Shown piece by piece: positions 1-8,464 of a DNA stretch of 64,000 nt. The stretch's first letter is position 1, and each line of letters opens with the position of its first letter. The position numbers were made by a program, and so were the translations under genes. The stretch is from NCBI RefSeq assembly GCF_047263945.1, contig NZ_JBLAVB010000018.1, forward strand, positions 4,095 to 68,094. Direction: 5' to 3'. Source of the stretch: Rhodospirillum sp047263945 (GTDB lineage Bacteria; Pseudomonadota; Alphaproteobacteria; Rhodospirillales; Rhodospirillaceae). The notes beneath the pieces were generated by a model, which was not told the DNA's origin, searched no databases, and saw only the letters and a list, made by a program, of their open reading frames with translations.

Positions 1-953
1 TGCAGAAATACTTCGGTCGTGACGGCCGAGAGGAAGCCGAAGCCCTGCTGCAGCGCCGCTCCGGCAACGAAGACAAACCCCGCATCCTGGGTGCCTTCAA
101 CGAAAAGACGCCGGACTGGCTGTCCTTCTTCATGTTCACCTACTTCACCGACCGGGACGGCAAGATGCAGCTGGAGGCCTTGGCCCAGAGCGGCTTCGAT
201 CCCCTCTCGCGCACCTGCCGCTTCATGCTGACGGAGGAAGCCCACCACATGTTCGTCGGTGAAAGCGGCGTCTCACGCGTAGTGGAGCGCACCTGTCAGG
301 CCATGAAGGAGGCCGGCATCACCGACGCCAACGATATCGAGGCCGTGCGCGCCCTGGGCGTCATCGACCTGCCGACGATCCAGAAAAAGATCAACTTCCA
401 TGTCTCCGTCACAGAGGACCTGTTTGGTTCCGAAGTTTCGACCAATGGCGCGGCAGCCTTCGAAGCCGGTCTGAAGGGACGCTATCAGGAAACCAAGATC
501 GACGACGACCACCAGCTCTACAATGACACCTTCAAGGTGTTGAAGGTGGTGGACGGCGCCCTGGACTGGGTCGAGGAGCCCGCCCTGAACGCGGTCAACG
601 CCCGCTTGGTCTACGACTACATCAACGACGCCGCAGGAGGCGTTGGCCGGTGGAACAAGTTGATCAAGAAGATCGGTATCGATTTTGAATTGACCATGCC
701 GCATATGGCCTTCAACCGGCGAATTGGCGAGTTTTCCGAAGTGTCCGTGACCCCTGACGGCGAGATCATCGACGCGGCCACCTGGATGGAGCGCCAAAAC
801 GAGTTCCTGCCCTCCGACGACGATTTGACCTTCCTGCTAAACCTCATGCAGCCGGAAAGCCGCCAGGGCCAATACGCCTCCTGGATCGCCGCACCCAAGG
901 TCGGGGTCAACAAACAGCCCGGCGATTTCGAATACGTGAAGCTGTACGGCTGA
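1..953 (+). CDS. boxB: Benzoyl-CoA 2,3-epoxidase oxygenase subunit BoxB (5' part missing)
   Basis: Oxygenase component that, with the reductase BoxA, epoxidises the ring of benzoyl-CoA in the aerobic CoA-dependent benzoate pathway; cytoplasmic. The reading frame is already open at the left edge (codons in phase from base 3), so about 316 C-terminal residues are seen of the roughly 470 usual for the family. Visible signatures are FNEKTPDWLSFF, the EEAHH carboxylate-histidine motif of the diiron centre, and the C-terminal FEYVKLYG. The stop TGA is at 951-953 and boxA follows after 90 bases that hold a strong hairpin. Very confident in identity; the gene is truncated only by the window edge. Confidence 0.95.
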   Translation, partial: QKYFGRDGREEAEALLQRRSGNEDKPRILGAFNEKTPDWLSFFMFTYFTDRDGKMQLEALAQSGFDPLSRTCRFMLTEEAHHMFVGESGVSRVVERTCQAMKEAGITDANDIEAVRALGVIDLPTIQKKINFHVSVTEDLFGSEVSTNGAAAFEAGLKGRYQETKIDDDHQLYNDTFKVLKVVDGALDWVEEPALNAVNARLVYDYINDAAGGVGRWNKLIKKIGIDFELTMPHMAFNRRIGEFSEVSVTPDGEIIDAATWMERQNEFLPSDDDLTFLLNLMQPESRQGQYASWIAAPKVGVNKQPGDFEYVKLYG

Positions 954-969
954 TCTCTCCCTGAACTCA

Positions 970-998
970 CCGGAGACGGGCCTGAAGCCCGTCTCCGG
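970..998 (+). terminator. Strong hairpin between boxB and boxA (attenuator or mRNA-stability element)
   Basis: A perfect 12-bp inverted repeat (arms 970-981 and 987-998, 5-base loop) lies 16 bases after the boxB stop and is followed by a short pyrimidine run with four T. boxA has its own Shine-Dalgarno (CCGGAGG) downstream. The hairpin could partly terminate transcription or protect the 3' end of the boxB message; which of these is not visible. Confidence 0.6.
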
Positions 999-1043
999 CC
1001 CTTTTCTCGTCGGTTTCCAACCAAGACTCAAGCCGGAGGTCTC

Positions 1044-2261
1044 ATGTCCGTCATACGCCAGCACTTGATCGATCCGGAGATTTGCATTCGCTGCAATACC
1101 TGCGAGGAAACCTGTCCCGTCGAGGGCGCGATCGAGCATGACGAGAACAACTACGTTGTAAATGCCGACATCTGTAACTACTGCATGAAGTGCATCGCTC
1201 CCTGCCCCACGGGGGCCATCGACAACTGGCGCACGGTCAAAACACCCTATCCTCTGGTGGAGCAATACGGCTGGGACGAACTCCCCGATGAACAGGAAAT
1301 TTCCGACACCGAGGTCACCAGTAGCGCGGAACAAGCCAAGGAAGTCGAGGCCAACACGATCCTCGCCGTAGCCCATAGTGGCGAAGGTCAGGTTCTCCCG
1401 CCCTTTTCCGCCGCGCATCCCTTCATCAACATCTACACCCGCGAGAATCCCGCCATCGCCCGGGTCGTCGGCAACTACCGGATCACCGAGCCGGACAGCA
1501 CCTCGGACATCCACCACATTATTCTTGATTTCGGCACCACCACCTTTCCCGTGCTGGAGGGGCAGTGCATTGGCGTGGTCCCGCCGGGCGAGGATGCCCG
1601 GGGCAAGCCCCACCAGATGCGCCTCTATTCCGTAGCCAGCCCACGCGACGGCGAGCGCCCCAACCACAACAACCTCTCCCTCACCGTCAAACGGGTGGTG
1701 ACCGAGGAAAACGGCATCACCACCCGTGGGGTCGCTTCCAACTACCTCTGCGATCTGGAGCGCGGGGATACGGTCCAGGTGACCGGTGCCTTTGGGTCGA
1801 CTTTCCTGATGCCCAATCACCCCGAAGCCAATCTGATCACCATTTGCACCGGCACCGGGTCGGCACCCTTCCGGGCCATGACGGAACGACGGAGGCGCAA
1901 ACGCAAGCACGGTGATCCGGGCAAGATCTGGCTGTTCTTTGGCGCCCGGACCCGGGGCGAACTGCCCTATTTTGGCCCCCTGCAGAAGCTGCCCGACAGC
2001 CTGATCCGCAAGGATCTCTGCTTCTCGCGGGAACGGGACCAGCCGAAGGAATACGTACAAGATCGCATGCTGACCTGCGCCGATGAACTGGCCGAATGGC
2101 TGCGCAATGAACACACCTACGTTTTCCTCTGCGGCCTGAAGAGCATGGAGGTGGGCGTCGAGGCGGCCTTCCAGAAGATTTGCGACGACCACGGCATGGA
2201 CTGGCAGGAACTGCGCCGCCAGATGCGCGTGGCCGGTCGCTACCATGTCGAAACCTACTAG
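1044..2261 (+). CDS. boxA: Benzoyl-CoA 2,3-epoxidase reductase subunit BoxA
   Basis: Iron-sulfur flavoprotein that takes electrons from NADPH and passes them to BoxB for epoxidation of benzoyl-CoA. The N-terminus carries two CxxCxxCxxxC ferredoxin motifs (Cys14/17/20/24 and Cys44/47/50/54), which predict two 4Fe-4S clusters. The C-terminal half is a ferredoxin-NADP reductase fold with the FAD-binding RLYS motif near residue 193 and a GTGSAPF nucleotide-binding loop near residue 270. Length 405 aa matches BoxA. ATG start with CCGGAGG just upstream. The next gene begins 12 bases after the stop, so these are one operon. Confidence 0.95.
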   Translation: MSVIRQHLIDPEICIRCNTCEETCPVEGAIEHDENNYVVNADICNYCMKCIAPCPTGAIDNWRTVKTPYPLVEQYGWDELPDEQEISDTEVTSSAEQAKEVEANTILAVAHSGEGQVLPPFSAAHPFINIYTRENPAIARVVGNYRITEPDSTSDIHHIILDFGTTTFPVLEGQCIGVVPPGEDARGKPHQMRLYSVASPRDGERPNHNNLSLTVKRVVTEENGITTRGVASNYLCDLERGDTVQVTGAFGSTFLMPNHPEANLITICTGTGSAPFRAMTERRRRKRKHGDPGKIWLFFGARTRGELPYFGPLQKLPDSLIRKDLCFSRERDQPKEYVQDRMLTCADELAEWLRNEHTYVFLCGLKSMEVGVEAAFQKICDDHGMDWQELRRQMRVAGRYHVETY

Positions 2262-2273
2262 GGGCGCGCGGAC

Positions 2274-2741
2274 ATGACGGCACCCTACCTCCATCATCGC
2301 GTGATCACCTGGGGAGACACCGATGCCGCCCAGATCGTGTACACCGTGCGGTTCTTCGACTTCGCCATGGAGGCCATCGAGGGCTGGTTCCGCAGCGTGC
2401 TCGGCCTGGACTGGTACGCGCTCAACATAGACCGACACATCGGCACGCCCTTCGTGAATGTCGCCATGGACATCTCGGCTCCGCTCACCCCCCGCGACCA
2501 CCTGTGCTGCGCCGTCCATGTGGAACGGTTGGGCCGTGCCTCGCTGACCCTCAGGGTTCTGGGCCGGAAGGAGGATGGCACCGAGAGCTTTGACGCCCGC
2601 CACACCTGCTGTTTCGTCAACAGCCAAAGCATGACGGCGATCCCCGTGCCCCCGGAGTTTCGCACCCCCATCGAAGCCTACTGCGGGGCCGGTGGGGGGA
2701 TCACCCCCCGTGCGCCCCGGCGGGAGGCCGAAAGCGCATAG
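2274..2741 (+). CDS. 4-hydroxybenzoyl-CoA thioesterase family protein
   Basis: Hotdog-fold acyl-CoA thioesterase of 155 aa. The N-terminal WGDTDAAQIVYTVRFFDF matches the active-site region of the 4HBT class, with Asp17 in the place of the known catalytic aspartate. Thioesterases of this kind often sit in box clusters, where they probably release CoA from stalled or excess aromatic acyl-CoA; this role is inferred from context. The gene starts 12 bases after boxA and is followed by 59 bases before the transporter binding protein, consistent with one transcript. Confidence 0.85.
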   Translation: MTAPYLHHRVITWGDTDAAQIVYTVRFFDFAMEAIEGWFRSVLGLDWYALNIDRHIGTPFVNVAMDISAPLTPRDHLCCAVHVERLGRASLTLRVLGRKEDGTESFDARHTCCFVNSQSMTAIPVPPEFRTPIEAYCGAGGGITPRAPRREAESA

Positions 2742-2800
2742 CGGCGCAACGTCGCCGTTTCATGAAAAAGAACAATCGATAAACCGTTAGGGAGGTTTCT

Positions 2801-4000
2801 ATGTCCGTGGATATCCGTAGACCCATTTCAATGGCGCGCCGATGGGGCCCGCGGGCTCTGGTCGTGGGCGCCTTGGCCCTTTTCTCAACGGCATCCAGCG
2901 CCGCTGAACCGGTGAAGCTGGGGCTGATGCTGCCCTATACCGGAACCTACGCGGCCCTCGGCGAAGCCATCACCAACGGACTGAAGCTGGCCATCGAGCA
3001 ATCCGGCAACCGTCTGGGGGGCCGGGAGGTCGAGTATGTCGTCGTCGATTCCGAAGCCAATCCCGGCAAGGCGCCCCAGAACATGAACCGTCTGGTGGTG
3101 GGTGATAAGGCCGATGTCATCATCGGCCCGGTCCATTCGGGCGTGGCCATGGGCATGCTCAAGGTCGCACGTCAGGAAGGCGCCCTGATGATCATCCCCA
3201 ATGCCGGCCTCAACGTGGCCACCCGTCAATTATGCGCCCCCAATATTTTCCGCACCTCGTTCAGCGCCTGGCAAACGGCTTACCCCATGGGCCAGATGGC
3301 CTATGACCGAGGCTTTCGCAAAGTGGTCACCATCGCCTGGAAATACAGCTTCGGCACGGAATCCCTGGAGGCGTTCGAGGAAAGCTTCAAGGCCGCCGGG
3401 GGAGAAGTGGTCAAGCAGATCCTGACCCCCTTTCCCGAGGTCGAATTCCAGTCCTACCTGACCGAGATTGCCTCCCTGAAACCCGACGCCGTCTTCGCCT
3501 TCTATGCAGGCGGGGGAGCGGTGAAGTTTGTCAAGGACTATGCCGCAGCCGGCCTCAAGGACAGTATTCCCCTCATGGGATCGGGCTTCCTGACCGATGG
3601 CACCTTGAAGGCCCAGGGAGACGCCGCCACGGGGGTCTTGACCACGCTGCACTATGCCGATGGGCTGGATAATCCCACCAACACAGCCTTCCGCAAAGCC
3701 TACGCCGACGCCTACGGCACCCAGGCCGACATCTACGCCGTCCAGGGATACGACACCGGGTTGCTTTTGGTGAAGGCGTTTGCGGCCGTGAATGGTGCCA
3801 CCGACGATCAGAAGGCCCTGATCGCCGCCATGGAAGGCGCCTGGATTGACAGTCCGCGGGGCGCTTGGATCTTCTCCAAGGCCCACAACCCGATCCAGCC
3901 CGTTTACCTCCGCGAGGTCCAGAACGGTGCCAACGTGGTCCTGAGGGTCGCCGGAGAGGCGGTGAACGATCCCGCGACCGGATGCGCGATGGCGGAGTAA
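2801..4000 (+). CDS. ABC transporter periplasmic substrate-binding protein (branched-chain amino acid/aromatic acid type)
   Basis: Periplasmic receptor of a HAAT-family importer, 399 aa. A Sec signal peptide covers about residues 1-34 (twin-Arg-like RR, hydrophobic stretch, then SSAA cleavage region). The mature part starts VKLGLMLPYTGTYAALGEA, the usual beginning of the Leu/Ile/Val-binding (Peripla_BP_6) fold. GGGAGG precedes the ATG. Because it lies between boxA and the matching permease and ATPase genes, the ligand is more likely benzoate or another aromatic acid than an amino acid; that is inference from position. Confidence 0.88.
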   Translation: MSVDIRRPISMARRWGPRALVVGALALFSTASSAAEPVKLGLMLPYTGTYAALGEAITNGLKLAIEQSGNRLGGREVEYVVVDSEANPGKAPQNMNRLVVGDKADVIIGPVHSGVAMGMLKVARQEGALMIIPNAGLNVATRQLCAPNIFRTSFSAWQTAYPMGQMAYDRGFRKVVTIAWKYSFGTESLEAFEESFKAAGGEVVKQILTPFPEVEFQSYLTEIASLKPDAVFAFYAGGGAVKFVKDYAAAGLKDSIPLMGSGFLTDGTLKAQGDAATGVLTTLHYADGLDNPTNTAFRKAYADAYGTQADIYAVQGYDTGLLLVKAFAAVNGATDDQKALIAAMEGAWIDSPRGAWIFSKAHNPIQPVYLREVQNGANVVLRVAGEAVNDPATGCAMAE

Positions 4001-4014
4001 CCCCTCCGCGCGGA

Positions 4015-4050
4015 GGCTGGGGCCCACGGATGAACCGGTGGGCCCCAGCC
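4015..4050 (+). terminator. Hairpin after the binding-protein gene
   Basis: Thirteen-base perfect arms (4015-4027 and 4038-4050) with a 10-base loop begin 15 bases after the binding-protein stop; a T5 run occurs 15 bases further on. Placement between a periplasmic binding protein and its permease is the classic site for a partial terminator or 3' RNase barrier that lets the receptor be made in excess. Confidence 0.6.
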
Positions 4051-4107
4051 TTCCCCGACCCGCGTTTTTCCGTCGCCCCGCCCATCCGCTATCCTAAGGA
4101 GGGTCCC

Positions 4108-4968
4108 GTGGATCCCCTGTTTCTGCTCATCCAAGTGATGAATGGCGTGCAATACGGCCTGTTGCTGTTCCTGGTTTCCAGTGGCTTGACCCTGGTCTTC
4201 GGCATCATGGGCGTGATCAATCTGGCCCATGGCGCCATGTACATGGTGGGCGCCTATTTGGCTTATTTCCTGGCCGAACTCACGGGAGGGCTCTTCTCCG
4301 GCATCCTTGTCGGGCTGCCCGTCATGTTGGTTCTCGGTGTCCTCATAGAACGCTTCCTGATCGACAAGATCTACAACCGCGATCACCTGTACCAGGTTCT
4401 GCTGACCTTCGGTCTGATCCTGATCCTGAACGACATGCAAAGCATTCTTTGGGGCAACGACACCCACGGCGTGGCCGTGCCCGAACTGCTCTCGGGATCG
4501 ATTCCGCTCACCGAAACGCTCAACTACCCGGTTTACCGCCTCGCGGTATCGGGGATTTGCCTCGTCCTGGCCATCGGCCTCTATGTGGTCATCCAACGCA
4601 CCCGCCTGGGCATGGTCATCCGAGCCGGAGCCTCCAACCGGGAGATGGTCGAGGCCCTGGGGATCAACATCCGGACCCTGTTCACGATCATCTTCGCAGC
4701 GGGGGTTGCCATGGCGGGCTTTGGCGGAATGATTTCTGCGCCGCTCAGTTCGGTCTACCCCGGTATGGGCGACAACATCCTGATCATCTGTCTGGTGGTC
4801 GTGGTCATCGGGGGCATCGGCTCAATCAAGGGCGCCTTCCTGGGGGCCATGATCATCGGGTTGGTCAGCACCTTGGGACCGGTCCTCTTCCCCGCGCTCG
4901 CCTCCGTCGTCGTCTACCTGGTGATGGCGCTGGTCCTGCTGTGGAAGCCCCGCGGCCTGTTCGCCTGA
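4108..4968 (+). CDS. livH: Branched-chain amino acid-type ABC transporter permease, LivH family
   Basis: Inner-membrane permease, 286 aa from a GTG start. That start is chosen because AAGGAGGG lies 4 bases upstream and the product then begins directly in the family pattern (MDPLFLLIQVMNGVQYG); an upstream extension would be Pro/Arg-rich and would read through the hairpin at 4015-4050. About eight hydrophobic segments, with INLAHGAMYMVGAY early and GGIGSIKGAFLGA near the end, are LivH hallmarks. It pairs with LivM to form the pore of the importer encoded here. Confidence 0.9.
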   Translation: MDPLFLLIQVMNGVQYGLLLFLVSSGLTLVFGIMGVINLAHGAMYMVGAYLAYFLAELTGGLFSGILVGLPVMLVLGVLIERFLIDKIYNRDHLYQVLLTFGLILILNDMQSILWGNDTHGVAVPELLSGSIPLTETLNYPVYRLAVSGICLVLAIGLYVVIQRTRLGMVIRAGASNREMVEALGINIRTLFTIIFAAGVAMAGFGGMISAPLSSVYPGMGDNILIICLVVVVIGGIGSIKGAFLGAMIIGLVSTLGPVLFPALASVVVYLVMALVLLWKPRGLFA

Positions 4969-5012
4969 GCCAATTTGCCCGAGCCTGGCCCGCCTTAGAT
5001 GGAGTGATCCGT

Positions 5013-6092
5013 ATGTCCGCCGTTCCCCGCCCCGTAACCTTGTTTCTCTGTCTCATGGTGCTTCTGCTGGCCGCCTATCCGCTCTATGCCGACATGGTCT
5101 TCGGCGACCAGGCCCAATTCTACCTGCAGAAGCTGACGACAATCATCATCTTCGCCATTTTCGCCATGAGCCTGGATTTGCTGGTGGGAGTAACCGGCCT
5201 TGTCAGCATGGGACATGCGCTCTTCTTCGGGGTGGCTGGCTATGCGCTGGGGCTCCTCTCCCCGGAATACGAGGCGGCCAACATCTGGATCGTCCTCCCC
5301 GCTACCTTGGCGATCTGCGCAGTCGTAGGCCTCGTCGTCGGGGTGCTCTGTGTCCGCACCTCTGGGGTCTACTTCATCATGGCCACCCTGGCCTTCGGTC
5401 AGATGGGGTTCTACTTTTTCAACGATTCCTCCTTCGCCGGGGGCTCGGACGGCATGTACATCATGATGAAACCGGAGGTGGCCATCGCCGGGATTCAGTT
5501 GATCGACCTGGAAACCCGAGAAGGCATGTTCTATCTGGCGCTTGGCGCCATGGTGGCGGTCTATCTGATCCTGCGTATGCTGATCCGTGCCCCCTTCGGC
5601 CGGGTCCTGGTCGGGATCCACGCCAACGAGCACCGGGTCCGGGCCCTGGGATACAACGCCGTCGTCTACAAGATCTGGTGTTTCGTGATCGCCAGCGTCC
5701 TGGCCGGACTGGCCGGATTCCTGGGAGCGACCCAATACGGCTTCGTCAACCCGTCCCAACTGGGGTGGCATAGCTCGGGTTATGCGTTGATGACCGTGAT
5801 CCTGGGGGGAACCGGGACCATTTTCGGCGCCATCCTGGGGGCCTTCACCTTCGAGATTCTCCATCACGTCTTCGAAAGCCTCACCGACCATTGGTCGACG
5901 CTGATGGGCTGCGTCATGATCGGCGTCGTCCTGTTCCTGCCCGCTGGCCTGTCCGGTCTGGCGCTGCGGGTCTTCGCCGAGCGGCGGACCGGGGATAAAG
6001 CCACCCAGGTTGCGGACGCAGCAGTCCAGGGCGAAGAAGACCCACGGGCGGAGACACCACCACGCTCAACGGGGGAGGCGACCCATGTCTAA
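5013..6092 (+). CDS. livM: Branched-chain amino acid-type ABC transporter permease, LivM family
   Basis: Second permease subunit, 359 aa, with about nine to ten membrane segments. The motifs GLVSMGHALFFGVAGYA and GGTGTIFGAILGA are typical of LivM. The ATG at 5013 begins a hydrophobic signal-anchor; codons further upstream in frame translate to arginine-rich text without membrane character. The hydrophilic C-terminal tail of about 35 residues overlaps the next gene by 8 bases, so translation is likely coupled to the ATPase gene. Confidence 0.9.
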   Translation: MSAVPRPVTLFLCLMVLLLAAYPLYADMVFGDQAQFYLQKLTTIIIFAIFAMSLDLLVGVTGLVSMGHALFFGVAGYALGLLSPEYEAANIWIVLPATLAICAVVGLVVGVLCVRTSGVYFIMATLAFGQMGFYFFNDSSFAGGSDGMYIMMKPEVAIAGIQLIDLETREGMFYLALGAMVAVYLILRMLIRAPFGRVLVGIHANEHRVRALGYNAVVYKIWCFVIASVLAGLAGFLGATQYGFVNPSQLGWHSSGYALMTVILGGTGTIFGAILGAFTFEILHHVFESLTDHWSTLMGCVMIGVVLFLPAGLSGLALRVFAERRTGDKATQVADAAVQGEEDPRAETPPRSTGEATHV

Positions 6093-6846
6093 GCTCGTCC
6101 TGAAGACCACTGGTCTGACAAAGCGCTTCGGCGGCCTATGCGCGGTGGACGGGGTCGACCTGGAATTGAAGCAAAACGAGGTGCACGCCATCCTTGGCCC
6201 GAATGGGGCGGGCAAGAGCACCCTGGTCAACCTGCTCTCCGGGGATCTGGCGCCCACGGAGGGAACGGTGACCCTGGAAGGTCGCGAGATTACCGGCCTG
6301 CCATCCCACAAGACCTCCCGATTGGGGATCGGGCGAAGCTACCAGAAGACCAACATCTTTCCTGGCCTGACCTGCGGAGAAAATATTTGGCTCGCGGCGC
6401 AATCCCGTCAGCCGACCTCGCTGCGGTTCTTCCGGCCAGCGTCCCGGATGGACGATGTCCGCGCCCTCATGGAGGCCAGTTTAAGCCGATGTGGCCTCGC
6501 CCATCGGGCCGACACCCCGGCAACGGCCATGAGCTATGGCGAACAGCGCCAGTTGGAGATCGGGATGATGTTGGCGACCCAACCCCGGCTCCTGCTGATG
6601 GACGAGCCCATGGCCGGCATGGGTCAGGAGGAATCCGAAATGCTGGTGGAGCTGATCAAGACCCTGGCGCACGACTACACCATTCTGTTGATCGAACACG
6701 ACATGGATGCCGTTTTCGCCGTCGCCCATCGTCTCACGGTAATGGTCAACGGACGGGTTCTGGAAACCGGCGGTCCGGACCAGATCCGCTCCAGCATCCA
6801 GGTCCAGGAGGCCTATCTCGGCAGCGAAGCGAGGAGTCTGGCATGA
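6085..6846 (+). CDS. livG: ABC transporter ATP-binding protein, LivG family
   Basis: Cytoplasmic ATPase of the importer, 253 aa. Walker A is GPNGAGKST (about residues 38-46), the signature region is the degenerate SYGEQRQLEIG, Walker B is LLLMDEPMAGM and the H-loop is LLIEHDM. The start at 6085 follows GGGGGAGG and overlaps the livM end by 8 bases; the stop overlaps the livF start in an ATGA. Together with LivF it forms the nucleotide-binding dimer. Confidence 0.9.
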   Translation: MSKLVLKTTGLTKRFGGLCAVDGVDLELKQNEVHAILGPNGAGKSTLVNLLSGDLAPTEGTVTLEGREITGLPSHKTSRLGIGRSYQKTNIFPGLTCGENIWLAAQSRQPTSLRFFRPASRMDDVRALMEASLSRCGLAHRADTPATAMSYGEQRQLEIGMMLATQPRLLLMDEPMAGMGQEESEMLVELIKTLAHDYTILLIEHDMDAVFAVAHRLTVMVNGRVLETGGPDQIRSSIQVQEAYLGSEARSLA

Positions 6847-7610
6847 GAACAGCAAGCAACGGCGCGCGTAGCGGCCTCATCGTCCCAAACGGCGCGCAGG
6901 GCGATCCCATTGTCCAAGCAGAGGGTCTGCAGGTGTACTATGGTGCGTCCCACGTCCTGCATGGTGTCAACTTCACGGTCCGCCGGGGCGAGACCGTCAG
7001 CCTGATGGGGCGCAACGGCATGGGCAAGACCACGACCCTGCGCTCCATCCTGGGGTTCGTGCCCCCCCGGCAAGGCAGGGTGCGGATCCTGGGCGACGAC
7101 ATGACCGGGGCCCGCCCCTACAAGGTGACTCGCCGCCACATCGCCTATGTCCCCGAAGGGCGGGGCATGTTTCACAATCTGTCCGTCCGCGAGCATCTCC
7201 TCATGCCCGCACGCACCGGGATCGACGGAGCGCGCCGCTGGACCTTCGATCGTGTGATGGCAACCTTTCCCCGCTTGTCGGAGCGACTATCGAACATGGG
7301 CGGCCAGCTTTCCGGAGGGGAACAACAAATGCTGGCCATCGGCCGGGCCCTGATGACCAACCCCGAACTGCTCATACTGGACGAGGCAACGGAGGGACTC
7401 GCTCCGCTCATCCGCGAGGAAATCTGGCGCATCATACAGATCGTCAAAAACGATGGCATCTCCACGGTGATCGTCGACAAGAACATCGGTCCCATTCTCG
7501 ACATGGCGGATCGCAACGTGATCCTCGTCAAAGGGCGCGTCGTTTTCGAGGGGGACAGTGACACCTTGCGGGCCAATCCCGAGGTGCTGGCTAAAAATAT
7601 CGGGATTTAG
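6843..7610 (+). CDS. livF: ABC transporter ATP-binding protein, LivF family
   Basis: Second ATPase, 255 aa. Walker A GRNGMGKTT (residues 56-64), signature LSGGEQQML, Walker B LLILDEATEG and the LivF-specific YVPEGRGMF are present. The ATG overlaps the livG stop by 4 bases. The first 20 residues are a variable extension before the conserved start (IVQAEGLQVYYG). The TAG stop codon (7608-7610) lies inside the left end of the 125-bp dispersed repeat at 7607-7731, so the element supplies, or was inserted exactly at, the stop. Confidence 0.9.
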   Translation: MRTASNGARSGLIVPNGAQGDPIVQAEGLQVYYGASHVLHGVNFTVRRGETVSLMGRNGMGKTTTLRSILGFVPPRQGRVRILGDDMTGARPYKVTRRHIAYVPEGRGMFHNLSVREHLLMPARTGIDGARRWTFDRVMATFPRLSERLSNMGGQLSGGEQQMLAIGRALMTNPELLILDEATEGLAPLIREEIWRIIQIVKNDGISTVIVDKNIGPILDMADRNVILVKGRVVFEGDSDTLRANPEVLAKNIGI

Positions 7611-7731
7611 AGGGAAACGGGATCAGCTTGGAACAAGCTGGCCCCATTTCACTCTCATTCTATAAATTTTAGAGTATCTTCGAGGCCAAGTTTGGTCGCG
7701 AAGCGACCCAACTTGATCTCGGAATACTCTA
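7607..7731 (-). repeat. Dispersed 125-bp TA-ended palindromic element (family A, copy 1)
   Basis: Near-identical in inverted orientation to 37168-37292 (I count about four differences in 125 bases) and similar to 25100-25223. One half folds into a long hairpin whose arms carry TAGAGTATTCCGAGATCAAG and its near complement; both ends read TAGAG/CTCTA. It begins inside the livF stop codon and ends 16 bases before the ATG of the next gene. No coding capacity. The TA ends suggest a MITE mobilised by an IS630/Tc1-type transposase (inference). Confidence 0.85.
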
Positions 7732-7747
7732 GGGGAAGGGACAGACC

Positions 7748-8326
7748 ATGCGGCCAACCGTCACCATCATCAGGACCGAACATCGGCGTCTCGCGGCCGT
7801 CATCGACTGCTTTGTCGGGGTGTTGCGGGACCTGAATTCGGGGAAAAGCAAAGCGGCTCCTGACGTCGATCTCCTCCAATCGATCCATAACTATTTCCGC
7901 TCTTTTCTCTATACCTTCCACCATCCGAAGGAAGAGGAGCACCTGTTTCCCTCCCTGGCGGCGCGGGTGCCCGCCCTGGCCGAAGTCATCGACCGCCTGG
8001 AAGGCGAACACGCCCGGGGCCTGGAGATGCTGGACAACCTCGACCGGGCGCTGGAGGCACTCCGCGCCGGGGCGACCGATGACCTGAGCGCCTATTTAGC
8101 GGCGGCGGAAAGCTACCAGGATCTGGAATGGAAACATATGGCCCTGGAGGAACGGGATATCCTGCCCCTCGCCCAGAAGGCCCTGGAGTCCGCCGATTGG
8201 GACAGGCTGGACGCGATCTTCACGGACCACGAGGATCCGATTTTCGGTGACAAACCCCGGGCAGAGTATGAATCCTTGCTGACGGCCATTGTCAATCGGG
8301 CGCCTTCTCCCCACGGACTGGGATAG
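7748..8326 (+). CDS. Hemerythrin-like (HHE domain) protein
   Basis: Cytoplasmic four-helix protein of 192 aa with the spaced His/Glu ligands of a hemerythrin-type diiron site: His12 in EHRRL, His58/His59 and Glu62-64/His65 in FHHPKEEEHLF, His88 in GEHARG, His130 in EWKHM, and His161 in DHEDP. Such proteins bind O2 or other small ligands, or respond to oxidative and nitrosative stress. It sits between the aromatic importer and boxR, which suggests a link to the oxygen-dependent epoxidase, but that is only context. GGGGAAGGGA lies upstream of the ATG and directly abuts the repeat element. Confidence 0.85.
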   Translation: MRPTVTIIRTEHRRLAAVIDCFVGVLRDLNSGKSKAAPDVDLLQSIHNYFRSFLYTFHHPKEEEHLFPSLAARVPALAEVIDRLEGEHARGLEMLDNLDRALEALRAGATDDLSAYLAAAESYQDLEWKHMALEERDILPLAQKALESADWDRLDAIFTDHEDPIFGDKPRAEYESLLTAIVNRAPSPHGLG

Positions 8327-8395
8327 GGGGCTGGTCCTTGCGCGATACGGCCGACGGGGTGTCGCGCACTGGCATGAGGTTTGGTGCCGGAAACA

Positions 8396-8424
8396 TTGAC
8401 GATTCCCAGCGTTCCAACGTAGGT
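8396..8424 (+). promoter_or_regulatory. Candidate sigma-70 promoter for boxR
   Basis: TTGACG (8396-8401), a 17-base spacer, then the weak -10 GTAGGT (8419-8424), giving a leader of about 35 bases before the 8465 start. The -35 is good and the -10 poor, as expected for a regulated promoter; unproven. Confidence 0.3.
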
Positions 8425-8464
8425 TGATGGCTCGATCCCCTGACCGGGAACGGTAAGCGGAACT

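Noticed and set aside
837..2627. 596-codon open frame on the minus strand across boxA and the thioesterase gene
   Set aside because: Antisense to strongly recognised genes; long reverse frames are expected at this GC content and the translation has no family signal.
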